From: Methanoculleus sp.
Lineage (GTDB): Archaea; Halobacteriota; Methanomicrobia; Methanomicrobiales; Methanoculleaceae
Length of the DNA stretch: 40,299 bases
NCBI RefSeq assembly: GCF_020696975.1
Contig: NZ_JAJGBK010000028.1
Location: forward strand, 1 to 40,299
Direction: 5' to 3'
A program made the position numbers and the translations under genes. Positions 32,630 through 40,299 of this stretch are shown here, one piece after another. Within the stretch, counting starts at the first letter, position 1; every line of letters starts with the position of its first letter. The notes beneath the pieces were generated by a model. The model was not told the DNA's origin. It did no database searches and saw nothing but the letters and a program-made list of their open reading frames with translations.

Positions 32630-34156
32630 TTATTGATCGATAGCCGCAAGGCTGATCGTAAAGCCTTCCTGCCAGAAGAGATCCAGATCGTAGTCTGCCG
32701 TATCGGAGACAACCGCCGGATACTGTCTGACAATCCTGAAGACAGCGGCATCTTCCGGCAGGGCCGGGTCCATCGGGACGTCGACGTTCTTCTGGATGAC
32801 CAGGCGCGCGGGATCGAGGTTTGCCGCGTAGTAATCCTTGAACATAGTCCGCTTCTCGTCGGGTATGACGACCCAGTCTGCCGCCTCAGCGACCGTCACG
32901 TCGTTCGGGACCCAGCCGTAACCGGGGAGGTAGTACTCCGCCCAGAAGTGGGGGCTGGGGGTCTCGGCAAGAAGCATCTGGTAGCCGCCGAGGGGCCGGG
33001 CGGGAATCCCGAGCGACCGGCAGAATGCAGCAAAGAGCATGCTCTGAGTGCCGCAGTCGCCATGATCGGTCTCGAACATATGGGCCGACTCGGCTACTTT
33101 CGGTTCACGGGTATCAAGCGAGATGTGCGGGACATGGCTGTAGGGGTAGGTCTCGATGATGTGGCGGTAGATCATCTGCGCCTGGAGGTGCGGGTTCGTC
33201 TCGTTCCCGACAATCTCCCTTGCCTTCTCCCGGACAGCGTCCGTGATCTCGATGTTTCGCTCGGACTTCGTGTAGAGGAGGTACTCGGGATCGCTCGTGT
33301 TGTACTCCCCGACCAGTGCCGGGTCGATACTCTCGAAGATCTGCTCGTAGGAGGTGAACGCGACATCCGCCGAGAGGACGAGGTTTCCGTTAACCGCTCC
33401 GGCCGGAATCTCGTAGTAGACGTAGCCGATGGTGCCCGTGGTGAACGGGCCCGCGACGATGAAGTCGGGAGCCGAGAGGTTCGTGACGGTGACGTTTTGC
33501 TGTGAATCCGTCTCGACCGGGAGGGGGAACCAGATCTTCAGCACGCCTGATGGAGGAAGCGCCTCATACGGGACCTCCAGCCGTTCGACACCCGCATAGC
33601 GGACCGGGTTCACGTACGGCCCGATCCCTTCGGACCGGTTCTCCGACCAGGCATACCGGCTGATGTAGTCGAAGTCGAGGTTCCTCACGTTCCGCTTCTG
33701 CATCTCATCGACGTGCGCGTAGAGGTAGTTGCCGGCGACGTCATAGAAGTAGAGCGTCTCGTTCCCGGAGACGATCTTCTGGGCACGGTTATCCAGCCAG
33801 CCGGTTATATTCTCGTCGGTGATGCCGGGAACGCTCTCCCGCAGTGCTTCTTCTGCGGCCGATCTGTTGAGCGGATATTCGATATACGTCCTGTTCGCCC
33901 GGAACATGGCATTCCTCGCCGTCAGCGCCTTCTCCGCATCCCCGGCACCGGCGTAGAGAGCGTAGGCCTCCGCGAAGTGTTCTTCGGCAACGTGGTAGTT
34001 GGCGGCTCCGTATTCAGCGAGCCCCCGGGCGTAGGCCTCGTCTGCCGGCGAGGCGGCGGGTGCTTTCGGTTCGCCTGTTGCGGCAGTGCATCCTGCCGCA
34101 AAGATGACGAGGAGGGCAGATACAGCCAGGAGAGCGGTAACTGTGCGAAAGTTCAT
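32630..34156 (-). CDS. Transglutaminase-like domain lipoprotein
   Basis: 508 aa from ATG 34156. The frame extends 99 codons further left, but the lipoprotein signal MNFRTVTALLAVSALLVIFA with lipobox AAGC fixes the start. Residues ~38-85 are TPR-like helices (EYGAANYHVAEEHFAEAYAL). The transglutaminase core carries the catalytic triad C368 (DHGDCGTQSM), H403 (SPHFWAEYY) and D419 (VPNDVTVAE). Many N-x-S/T sites (NVTVTNLS, for example) suggest surface glycosylation. The domain is common in methanogen surface proteins, where it may act as a protease or crosslinker, but no substrate is known. It ends in a T8 terminator. Confidence 0.92.
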   Translation of the reverse strand: MNFRTVTALLAVSALLVIFAAGCTAATGEPKAPAASPADEAYARGLAEYGAANYHVAEEHFAEAYALYAGAGDAEKALTARNAMFRANRTYIEYPLNRSAAEEALRESVPGITDENITGWLDNRAQKIVSGNETLYFYDVAGNYLYAHVDEMQKRNVRNLDFDYISRYAWSENRSEGIGPYVNPVRYAGVERLEVPYEALPPSGVLKIWFPLPVETDSQQNVTVTNLSAPDFIVAGPFTTGTIGYVYYEIPAGAVNGNLVLSADVAFTSYEQIFESIDPALVGEYNTSDPEYLLYTKSERNIEITDAVREKAREIVGNETNPHLQAQMIYRHIIETYPYSHVPHISLDTREPKVAESAHMFETDHGDCGTQSMLFAAFCRSLGIPARPLGGYQMLLAETPSPHFWAEYYLPGYGWVPNDVTVAEAADWVVIPDEKRTMFKDYYAANLDPARLVIQKNVDVPMDPALPEDAAVFRIVRQYPAVVSDTADYDLDLFWQEGFTISLAAIDQ

Positions 34157-34525
34157 AATGGGAAGAACGAGTAGACTGTAAATGAACGTTTCTCTTTTGA
34201 TCGGCCATTCCCTGGAAACTTTTCGGGATTTTGTATCTCCCGGTCTGTCAAAGTTCCGGTTCACCGACAATGCTCCGGGCTGAACGTTCTCCTTGAATAA
34301 TCCCGACAGAAACCTGGAACAGAACCGTCCGAAGAATGGAAACGCCGGGCTGTGGAGCATGGCCTCATGCCCGACGATGGGGTGATAACGCGATCTTTGG
34401 GGGATAAAACAGAATTTGGGCCCATTTTTCCCGATAAATCCGGTTTTAAGCAACGCCTGTGCTGAAGAAAGAAAGAAAGTTTTATAATCAAACAGATAGT
34501 TCTTTTAGCTGAAGCGGAGGCTTTT
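34157..34525. other. Divergent intergenic region, transglutaminase / PEGA
   Basis: 369 bp. A minus-strand ATACAAAATCCC near 34225-34236 may be the TATA for the transglutaminase gene (~75 nt upstream). The plus-strand TATA for the PEGA gene is at 34480-34490. Both frames across the middle look non-coding. No other element seen. Confidence 0.55.
34480..34490 (+). promoter_or_regulatory. TATA box for two-repeat PEGA gene
   Basis: GTTTTATAATC, with a predicted start near 34510 and a Shine-Dalgarno GCGGAGG at 34514-34520 before ATG 34526. Confidence 0.6.
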
Positions 34526-35206
34526 ATGCAGAGCGTTCTACGCCATATCTTAGTGATCTTACTTGTTGCCTGCTGTCTTGTTCTTCCCGTGAGTGCTCAG
34601 CCGCCTGTAGGCGGAGACAACGGGTGGTATGCGGTCAACTGCAACATCGATGGAGCACAGGTCTACTTTGACAATCAGTACCAGGGTGAGATCCAGGGCG
34701 GCGTGCTGTACGTCGCGGTCTACACCACCGGGACCCCCTACCAGACATTCCGGGTTGAGAAGGACGGATACATAACCCACTATGGAGACGTCACCTCTGT
34801 CCCCGGCAAGGGCGATGTCTTTGACCTCTACGCAACCTTGAACCCCGTCCAGACCCCCGGGCCGATCGGGGGCGATGTTGGCTGGTACACCGTCCACTCC
34901 AACGTTGACGGGGCAACCGTCCAGTTTGACAACGATGTCAAAGGCGTCACCAGCCAGGGCATCCTCTCTGTGCAGGTCTATGTGACCGGAACACCGTATT
35001 CGACCTACACCGTGACGAAGGAGGGGTATCAGCCCTATACGGGAGCTATCACCCAGTATCCCGGCAAGGGTGAGACGGTCGATCTCTACGTGACGATGAA
35101 CCCTGCACCGACACCGGTTCCCACCCAGAAGTCGCCCCTCTCCCCGGCCCTGGCCGGAGGTGCCCTGCTGATCGTGGGGCTGCTGCTGGTTGCCAGAAAG
35201 AACTAA
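34526..35206 (+). CDS. Two-repeat PEGA-like surface protein
   Basis: 226 aa. A signal peptide covers residues 1-24 (ends PVSA). Two tandem ~75-residue repeats follow, beginning GGDNGWYAVNCNIDGAQVYF and GGDVGWYTVHSNVDGATVQF, with shared YTTGTPY/YVTGTPY and GYITHYG/GYQPYTG segments. A Pro/Thr spacer (NPAPTPVPTQ) leads to a C-terminal membrane anchor LSPALAGGALLIVGLLLVAR. It is the same architecture as the 432-aa protein at 26176-27474 and closest to that protein's first repeat, so the two genes are paralogues. Probably an envelope adhesion or matrix protein. Confidence 0.9.
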   Translation: MQSVLRHILVILLVACCLVLPVSAQPPVGGDNGWYAVNCNIDGAQVYFDNQYQGEIQGGVLYVAVYTTGTPYQTFRVEKDGYITHYGDVTSVPGKGDVFDLYATLNPVQTPGPIGGDVGWYTVHSNVDGATVQFDNDVKGVTSQGILSVQVYVTGTPYSTYTVTKEGYQPYTGAITQYPGKGETVDLYVTMNPAPTPVPTQKSPLSPALAGGALLIVGLLLVARKN

Positions 35207-35213
35207 CTTCTAC

Positions 35214-35221
35214 TTTTTTTT
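35214..35221 (+). terminator. T8 tract after PEGA gene
   Basis: Eight T residues 8 bp after the stop codon: an archaeal T-tract terminator. Confidence 0.65.
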
Positions 35222-35383
35222 CGTAACTTCTGCGTGTCGTTCTCAGTGCGGAGTGTTCCGCCCGCCCGGTATCGTGCCGGAGCAGACGGCAAGTTCTTTC
35301 CCTTTCCAGAAGAGGACAGATGCTGGATGACCAGACGGAACCGGTCTTTTATCCCATAGCAGGCAGCCCGGGTGGGGCCACCG

Positions 35384-36967
35384 TCAGGCAGCCCGGGCCG
35401 GTTCATCCTGATCTGCATGCACCCGGTGTCGGTCGAGTGCGCACCCGACCAGCAACGCGCCCATCGAGAGGGGGAGGGCGATGACGAGCGGGTCCACATC
35501 CTGCCACGGGGCGGAGAGAACCGCCGGCACCCCGAAGAGGAGGTTCGAGAGCCCGAGCGCCGCCGATTCCTTGACGTGGACGAAGGCGGTCCACACGAAC
35601 CAGGCTGCCGCTCCGGCGACCAGGCTCAACTTCGCCGCGAGGAGCGACGGCCGGCTGCTGTAGACGGCGTGAGCGTAGGCCGGCAGGAACGCTGACGCGC
35701 AGAGGCCCATGAACATCGCCGTCGCCCGTGCGATGATGCTGCCGGGCATGACGAAGGCAAGGACGACGCTCACGACGATCATGACGACGGTCGCCGCCTG
35801 AATCCTCTTCATCGACGCCCCCTGCGAGCCGGTGCGCCGCAGCACATCGAACCCGAGCGACGTCCCCATGGCGTGGAGGAGGGAACTGAGCGTGGACATA
35901 GCAGCGGCAAGGAGCGTCAGCATGAAGATGACGACGAAGAGGTCCGGCATTGACGCGTTGATGAAGTTCGGTATGATCGTGTCGATGTTGCCGTCGGTAG
36001 CCGCCGCGAGAGCGATCTCGCCTCCCGTCCGGTAGAAGTAGACGTTCGTGAGCGCGCCGACCGTGAAGGCGACGCCGGTCATCATCAGGATGAACGGTCC
36101 CCCGACGAGGACCGCACGGTTCAGCGACCGGCTGTCCTTGACGGTCATGAACCGGACGACCAGTTGCGGCTGCGCGAGCACCCCGATGCCCACCCCGAGA
36201 ACGAGCGTCGTCACCAGCGTGAGCCAGATCGGTGACCCGAACGCCGGCATGGAGGCCCACCCGGTCATCCCTCCGGCGGCAAGCGTCCCGGGAACGAGGT
36301 CGGACATCGCGGCAAGGGCGGTGTGCGCCTCGATGATCCCCCCGAGCTGGACGTAGGTGAGCGCGAGAAGAACAGTCATGCCGACGAGCATGATCCCGCC
36401 CTGCAGGGCGTCGGTGTACATGACGGCGATGAGCCCGCCGAGCACCACGTAGAGGGTGACGACCGCGGCAAACGCGATGAGCGCTGTGGTGTACGGGATC
36501 TGCAGCGTGCTCGTGATGAACTGGGCCCCGCCGATCAGGATCGCCGCCGTGTACAGCGGCATGGCGATGACGATGACGATTCCCGCGGCATACCGCATGA
36601 ACGACGATTGATAGCACTTCCCCATCAGGTCGGGGAAGGTCACGGCATGGAGCTTGCTCCCGATACTGCGGGTTCGTTTCCCGAAGATGACGAACGCGAT
36701 GAAGATCCCGAGCCCGATGTTCAGGACGGTCAGCCAGATCATCCCCATACCAAGCTGCGCCGCAACCCCGCCGAAACCGACGATGGCGGACGTGCTGATG
36801 AACGTCGCGCCGTAGGAGAGGGCAAGAACGACAGGATTGACCTTTCTGCCGGCCACCATGTAGTCGTCGTCTCCTTTCGTCTGGCGGTAGCCGAGATAGC
36901 CGAGGGCGATGGTGACGGCAAGGTAAACCAGCGTCACTGCGACGAAGAGCCCGGTATCAACTGCCAT
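35384..36967 (-). CDS. Sodium/solute symporter (SSS family)
   Basis: 527 aa with about 13 membrane segments, the SSS fold (PutP/PanF group). Family marks: DDDYMVAGRKVNPVVLALS near residue 33, YGATFISTSAIVGFGGVAAQ with the S/T sodium-site residues, GGLIAVMYTDALQGGIML (the GG..A...TD..Q signature) near residue 178, and LLAAAMSTLSSLLHAMGTSL near residue 356. The substrate (amino acid, vitamin or organic acid) cannot be read. It overlaps a 42-aa accessory peptide gene by 11 bp; the pair is one transport unit. Preceded by a Shine-Dalgarno GGAGGA. Confidence 0.92.
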   Translation of the reverse strand: MAVDTGLFVAVTLVYLAVTIALGYLGYRQTKGDDDYMVAGRKVNPVVLALSYGATFISTSAIVGFGGVAAQLGMGMIWLTVLNIGLGIFIAFVIFGKRTRSIGSKLHAVTFPDLMGKCYQSSFMRYAAGIVIVIAMPLYTAAILIGGAQFITSTLQIPYTTALIAFAAVVTLYVVLGGLIAVMYTDALQGGIMLVGMTVLLALTYVQLGGIIEAHTALAAMSDLVPGTLAAGGMTGWASMPAFGSPIWLTLVTTLVLGVGIGVLAQPQLVVRFMTVKDSRSLNRAVLVGGPFILMMTGVAFTVGALTNVYFYRTGGEIALAAATDGNIDTIIPNFINASMPDLFVVIFMLTLLAAAMSTLSSLLHAMGTSLGFDVLRRTGSQGASMKRIQAATVVMIVVSVVLAFVMPGSIIARATAMFMGLCASAFLPAYAHAVYSSRPSLLAAKLSLVAGAAAWFVWTAFVHVKESAALGLSNLLFGVPAVLSAPWQDVDPLVIALPLSMGALLVGCALDRHRVHADQDEPARAA

Positions 36968-37085
36968 CCGGTTCCTCCTCTGTTCCTTTATTCCAGTTCA
37001 ACAGGCCGTACACTAAGCATGCGAGCGTAAAGCCGAGCGCAAGCAGATATCCAACCCAGATCGCGGGATCAGTAATGCCAAACAT
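36957..37085 (-). CDS. Symporter small accessory protein (42 aa)
   Basis: ATG at 37085-37083 opens a 42-codon frame: MFGITDPAIWVGYLLALGFT leads into one membrane helix, then CLVYGLLNWNKG and an acidic tail. The F-G-I-D-P-W...Y.L.......Y...NW..G pattern is that of the tiny single-helix subunits found directly upstream of SSS symporters in methanogens. Its 3' end overlaps the symporter start by 11 bp. It probably stabilises or modulates the transporter. Confidence 0.88.
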   Translation of the reverse strand: MFGITDPAIWVGYLLALGFTLACLVYGLLNWNKGTEEEPDGS

Positions 37086-37464
37086 AACAAACCACCTGGC
37101 GGTAACGGAAAAACCGTTACATTACACGGGAACTCGGCGAAAAGGCCGGTTCCCTACCTAAAGAAGAATGCGTTCTGCACAAACGCGCACCGCACGTTCG
37201 CACAGTTTTGCACAGGAGTGCAGGGGTAGGACTCTATATGGTCGTCAATCATCGAGTACCTAAATATCGTCAAGATCCATTGTATTTAAATCCAGTGGTA
37301 TCTCGCCGTCCGGGTGAGGGTGACCGCATCATAGCCCATGCTGCAGTGCGGGTTCGGGCAACAGCGGCAGGTCGTGCCGTCGGGCATCCAGAACGGTGAT
37401 ATGGACGGACGTCGTACCGGATGTTGTTTTGGGGCGGGACGAAAGCCGTAAGGCGAGGTGAATC
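37086..37464. other. Divergent intergenic region, symporter / Gate protein
   Basis: 379 bp. It holds the perfect inverted repeat at 37102-37120 and a cluster of six (T/C)GCAC-type half-sites in 37176-37222. TATA-like boxes lie at ~37228, ~37260 and 37283-37291 (TATTTAAAT). From the last box the Gate gene would have a G+C-rich leader of ~160 nt. On the minus strand a 33-codon frame (37387-37286) has a cysteine cluster CRCCPNPHC; its reality is uncertain. Confidence 0.5.
37102..37120. promoter_or_regulatory. Perfect inverted repeat GTAACGG-N5-CCGTTAC
   Basis: Two 7-bp arms (37102-37108, 37114-37120) around AAAAA, ending 17 bp before the accessory-peptide start. It could be a repressor operator for the symporter operon or a 5'-leader hairpin near the ribosome site. 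Confidence 0.55.
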
Positions 37465-38424
37465 ATGGACGGCACGGTAGAGATTGTACCGGCGGCACTG
37501 GGCCTCTCGTTCGAACTCCTTGCCCGGACGGTACCGATCGTCGTCATCGGCGTCCTGATCGCCGAGATCCTGATTGCTCTCCAGGTCACCGAGAGGATCG
37601 CGAGCGTTGCCTACCCGGTCACGACCTTCTCCCACCTGCCCCGCGAGTGCGGGGCGAGTTTTCTCCTGGCATTCGTCTCGCCGCAGGCGGCGGACGCGAT
37701 GCTTGTCGACTACTACCACAAGGGGATGATCGGGCGGGGTGAGCTCGTCGTTGCGGCGCTCATCAACTCCTTCCCGTCGGTCGTCATGCACTGGCGCTAC
37801 CTCGTCCCGGTCTATGTCCCGCTGCTCGGGGTCTATGGCGCTATCTACTTCGGCATCCTGACGGGGATCGGGTTTCTCAAGACCGGGATCGTTATGGTGG
37901 CCGGGCGGATGCTCCTTTTGGAGCCTCCGGAGTCCCGGACTCCGGAGAGGGCTTCCGGGCCGACCCCATCCGTTCGCGAGGCCGTGCGGGCGTCCTTCCG
38001 ACCGACCGCACGAACCCTCCGCCGGATTCTCGGGATCATGATCCCGACGATCGTCGCCGTGGCGTTTCTGGCCGAGGCCGGGGTCTTTAATGCCATTGCC
38101 GCGTACCTGGAGGGCGCAAGCAGGCTCTTTCCCATACCCCCCGAAGGCCTCACGATCATCGCGGCAAAGTTCGGGTCGTATATCGCCGCGGCAAGCCTTG
38201 CATCCGGCCTCCTCGCGGCGGGCGACATGGCCGGCAGGGATATCGTCATCACGCTGCTCGTGGCGAACCTGCTCACCAGCGTCGTCACCTACCTGCGATG
38301 GCTCGGGTCCTTCTATATCGCGATCTTCGGGCCGAGGCGGGGCACCGAGATCATGCTCCTCTCGGTCGCGCTCCAGGACGGCCTCCTGCTGGTCGCCATC
38401 TTCCTGCTGGCCTGGTTCTGGTGA
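37465..38424 (+). CDS. Nucleoside-recognition (Gate) domain membrane protein
   Basis: 319 aa with eight or more membrane segments in two Gate-domain halves. The first half has IAEILIALQVTERIASVAYP and CGASFLLAFVSPQAADAMLV; the second has LAEAGVFNAIAAYLEGASRL and AAKFGSYIAAASLASGLLAA, repeated topology typical of the family. Gate proteins are thought to act in nucleoside or ion transport or as spore-type membrane proteins; substrates of the archaeal stand-alone forms are unknown. A Shine-Dalgarno GAGGTGA precedes the ATG. Confidence 0.85.
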   Translation: MDGTVEIVPAALGLSFELLARTVPIVVIGVLIAEILIALQVTERIASVAYPVTTFSHLPRECGASFLLAFVSPQAADAMLVDYYHKGMIGRGELVVAALINSFPSVVMHWRYLVPVYVPLLGVYGAIYFGILTGIGFLKTGIVMVAGRMLLLEPPESRTPERASGPTPSVREAVRASFRPTARTLRRILGIMIPTIVAVAFLAEAGVFNAIAAYLEGASRLFPIPPEGLTIIAAKFGSYIAAASLASGLLAAGDMAGRDIVITLLVANLLTSVVTYLRWLGSFYIAIFGPRRGTEIMLLSVALQDGLLLVAIFLLAWFW

Positions 38425-38496
38425 ACTCTCCCGCGGCATGGACAAACCCTTATGTGCGATCGCGATACCCCCGGAGCCCATTGAGGAGGGAACAGG

Positions 38497-38970
38497 ATGG
38501 AGCAGGTGATGGAGCAGCCGGCAGAACTTGACCGGCTCAAGGACCGGTTCGTGGGGGAGTGGGACCTGGACCTGACCATACGCATGCCGGATGGCAGCAC
38601 CATGACGGGTCAGGGAACGGCCAGCGTCCGTGAGGTCTCAGGCGGCTACGGAATCGAGAGCATCCTTGCTTACACCGTCGGCGGGATATCTTACGTTGAG
38701 ACGGACCTCTGGAGTTACGATCGCTGGGGCGGGATGATCCACATGTTCGGGGTTGGATCCGACGGGAGCGTTCACGACCACACCGGCGGATGGCAGGATG
38801 CCGACACCCTGGAGTTGCACTGGAGGGGCGTTCAGGAGGGAGGGGAGACCGAGGAGACGGTCACCGCCACCTGGGAGTCCACGGATACCGTTCGCATCAG
38901 GTCAGAGGTGACCATACGGGGGAAGCCCGGACCTACGACGGACGCTGTTGGACGAAAACGAACGGGATGA
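38497..38970 (+). CDS. DUF1579-like beta-barrel protein
   Basis: A 157-aa soluble protein. The start LDRLKDRFVGEWDLDLTIRM, then VREVSGGYGIESILAYTVGG, WSYDRWGGMIHMFGVGSDGS and ELHWRGVQEGGETEETVTAT give a regular run of antiparallel strands, as in DUF1579 and related lipocalin/SRPBCC-like small-molecule binders. No catalytic residues are evident. A strong Shine-Dalgarno GAGGAGGG fixes ATG 38497. It lies upstream of two SRPBCC genes, suggesting a small cluster of ligand-binding or detoxification proteins. Confidence 0.7.
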   Translation: MEQVMEQPAELDRLKDRFVGEWDLDLTIRMPDGSTMTGQGTASVREVSGGYGIESILAYTVGGISYVETDLWSYDRWGGMIHMFGVGSDGSVHDHTGGWQDADTLELHWRGVQEGGETEETVTATWESTDTVRIRSEVTIRGKPGPTTDAVGRKRTG

Positions 38971-39168
38971 GGGCGGAAACAGTCGATCGAATGCACACCG
39001 CATGAGTTGGTTTGGAGGGTGCGGAGATTACCCGGGCGTTTCATGCACCCCGGACGGTGATGCTGTCACTCGTCCGGCCAATCCCGGTTCTCCCGCCAAT
39101 CGGCCTGCTTTATCCGGTCCCGCCGGGCAGTAAAATTTTTGGTGCAGGAGGGTACGAGGCCCGGAGCA

Positions 39169-39681
39169 ATGCAAAAGGTGATGACCGAGACGGATTTTAT
39201 CGTCGGGCCGGGGAAGCAGGAGGTTGTTATCACACGGATCTTTGATGCGCCGCGTGATCTTGTCTTTCGGGCATGTACTGACCCGGAGTTGATACCCCGG
39301 TGGTGGGGTCCGGGGAGCCTCACGACGACGGTTGAGGAGATGAACCTGCGCCCGGGCGGGATGTGGCGCATCGCACAGCGCGACGCCGAGGGAAACCATT
39401 ACGTATTTTTCGGGATATACCGCGAGGTCACGCCGCCAGAACGGATCGTCGAGACGTTCGAGTTCGGGGGCATGCCGGGCCACGGCCTGCTGGAGACGGA
39501 TACTTTCGAAGACCTGGGCAGTATGACGAGGCTGACGAACCGCGTGGTCTTCCAGAAGGCCGGGGACCGTGACAGGATGCTTCAGGCGGGGATGAAGGAA
39601 GAGATGGTCGGGACCATGGACCGTCTCGCCGCACTCCTCGCGAGCCTGACAGCGTGGAGACGCCCGGTCCCGGTACAGTGA
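39169..39681 (+). CDS. SRPBCC/AHSA1-family protein
   Basis: 170 aa from ATG 39169 (Shine-Dalgarno GGAG 5 bp away). A TTG frame further left is unlikely because the TATA-like TAAAATTTTT at 39131-39140 lies over it. Family marks are ITRIFDAPRDLVFRACTDPE, the signature PRWWGPGSL, LRPGGMWRIAQRDAEGN, YREVTPPERIVETFEF and a C-terminal helix MVGTMDRLAALLASL. AHSA1-type START folds bind hydrophobic ligands or Hsp90-like partners; methanogen members are uncharacterised. A second copy starts at 39916. Confidence 0.88.
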   Translation: MQKVMTETDFIVGPGKQEVVITRIFDAPRDLVFRACTDPELIPRWWGPGSLTTTVEEMNLRPGGMWRIAQRDAEGNHYVFFGIYREVTPPERIVETFEFGGMPGHGLLETDTFEDLGSMTRLTNRVVFQKAGDRDRMLQAGMKEEMVGTMDRLAALLASLTAWRRPVPVQ

Positions 39682-39803
39682 CCGCACCGGTCCTGCCCTG
39701 CCACAACCTCACCCGTAGCGTTGTAGCGCTCCGCAGGCTCGAGGTCTCTTGCGGGGAGCCGGAGCCCGCATCCGGGGCATACCGTGAAAGCACCCTCGTT
39801 CAT
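39582..39803 (-). pseudogene. Possible truncated zinc-protein ORF (DUF5946-like start)
   Basis: A minus-strand frame of 73 codons starts at ATG 39803 after a good Shine-Dalgarno GGAGGTAT. Its first ~33 residues (TVCPGCGLRLPARDLEPAER, then YNATGE) look like the N-terminus of DUF5946-type proteins. After that the sequence turns into G/R/A-rich text that overlaps the convergent SRPBCC gene by 100 bp. I infer a gene cut short by deletion or by the neighbouring duplication. It could instead be a short genuine zinc protein, since CGHC provides a second cysteine pair. Confidence 0.35.
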
Positions 39804-39915
39804 GGTATACCTCCTTGATCCGTCGCCATCGGGCTTCACCTCGTCGGTGCACCTGCCGCCGGGAAAGATTTTTCATGCTGCAGGTAGGTAGCCCGGAAAA
39901 AGGAGGTTCAAGACG

Positions 39916-40299
39916 ATGGCAGAGGCTGTTCTGACGGAAGAGAGAGGAAGGTTGTTCATCCAGCGCATCTTCGCCGCATCGCGCGACCGCGTCTGGGAGG
40001 CCTGGACGGACCCGGGACTGATAGCACGGTGGTGGGGGCCGGCGAGTTTTACGGCGCCGGTCATCAGGGTCGACCTCCGCGAGGGGGGCAGGTACCTGTT
40101 TGGTATGCGCTCGCCCGACGGCCAGGACTTCTGGAGCACGGGCGTTTACCGGGAGATTGCCCCCGCGGAACGGCTCGTCTTCACCGACTCGTTTGCCGAC
40201 GCCGAAGGCAACGTTGTCCCGGCCTCGACCTATGGAATGAGCGGGGACTGGCCGCGGGAACTCCTGGTGACGGTGACGTTTGAGGAGCACGACGGCGGG
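39916..40299 (+). CDS. SRPBCC/AHSA1-family protein, second copy (3' end beyond window)
   Basis: ATG 39916 opens a frame that runs to the window edge (128 codons seen). It begins MAEAVLTEERGRLFIQRIFA and has WEAWTDPGLIARWWGPASFT, LREGGRYLFGMRSPDGQDFW, YREIAPAERLVFTDSF and ELLVTVTFEEHDGG, aligning throughout with the gene at 39169-39681. It is therefore a diverged tandem paralogue. The last ~25 residues of the family are outside the window. Shine-Dalgarno GGAGG at 39902-39906. Confidence 0.88.
   Translation, partial: MAEAVLTEERGRLFIQRIFAASRDRVWEAWTDPGLIARWWGPASFTAPVIRVDLREGGRYLFGMRSPDGQDFWSTGVYREIAPAERLVFTDSFADAEGNVVPASTYGMSGDWPRELLVTVTFEEHDGG

Noticed and set aside
34157-34453. 99-residue N-terminal extension of the transglutaminase frame
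   Set aside because: The lipoprotein signal peptide begins at ATG 34156, and the extension is not protein-like.
37176-37222. GCAC-rich stretch considered as a CRISPR or iteron array
   Set aside because: The words are 4-6 bp with irregular spacing; there are no long repeats, so neither CRISPR nor an origin can be supported.
37270-38481. 403-codon minus-strand frame opposite the Gate gene
   Set aside because: Composition (R, D, G, E-rich, no hydrophobic core) is that of a shadow frame; the plus strand encodes a clear membrane protein.

Overview
The window reads as chromosome of a methanogenic archaeon of the order Methanomicrobiales, most like Methanoculleus. The evidence is high G+C, archaeal TATA boxes with many leaderless or short-leader starts, a methanogenesis marker protein 8 gene, transcription factor E, archaeal Trm56, archaeal-type alanyl-tRNA synthetase, the methanogen homocysteine operon (DUF39 + NIL/ferredoxin + UPF0280) and PEGA surface proteins. 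The genus is inferred from gene content and style. I see no CRISPR array, cas gene, intact transposase or rRNA.

Layout. 1-2.7 kb: a minus-strand ParA-type ATPase translationally coupled to a multi-PAS sensor that runs off the left edge and carries a recent 369-bp in-frame PAS duplication. 2.7-8.0 kb: an orphan IS605-like end hairpin, an M48-type membrane peptidase, a small lipoprotein, adenine deaminase (apparently with a non-ATG start), a DMT transporter, a DUF1624 membrane protein and a 52-aa zinc protein. 8.1-12.9 kb: marker protein 8; then the most interesting locus, a minus-strand operon of a CARF-like nucleotide sensor, a PIN-domain nuclease and a HAD phosphatase, facing a divergent excisionase-type HTH protein; then a YhhQ/VUT transporter. 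13.0-17.3 kb: a 1,440-codon HEAT-repeat protein with a higher-order repeat. 17.6-23.4 kb: a STAS protein with an unknown C-terminal domain, tRNA-Leu(GAG), an ACT regulator, TFE with an HD hydrolase, and Trm56 between a winged-helix gene and an ATP-grasp gene. 23.4-27.5 kb: the homocysteine/sulfide operon and a five-PEGA surface protein. 27.7-32.3 kb: NIF3 and SWIM genes, alaS, a membrane-tethered HTH regulator and a 42-aa zinc ribbon. 32.6-40.3 kb: a transglutaminase lipoprotein, a second PEGA protein, a sodium/solute symporter with its 42-aa accessory peptide, a Gate-domain membrane protein, a DUF1579-like protein and two SRPBCC (AHSA1) paralogues flanking a damaged zinc-protein ORF.

How genes work together. 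Many neighbours share 4-bp ATGA/GTGA overlaps (parA-PAS, CARF-PIN, trm56-ATP-grasp, all three sulfur genes, NIF3-SWIM), so these are probably co-translated modules. The best candidate for an undescribed system is the CARF-like/PIN/HAD cassette: a predicted ligand-gated RNase without CRISPR nearby. Everything here was read by eye. Family calls rest on motifs and gene order, not on searches.
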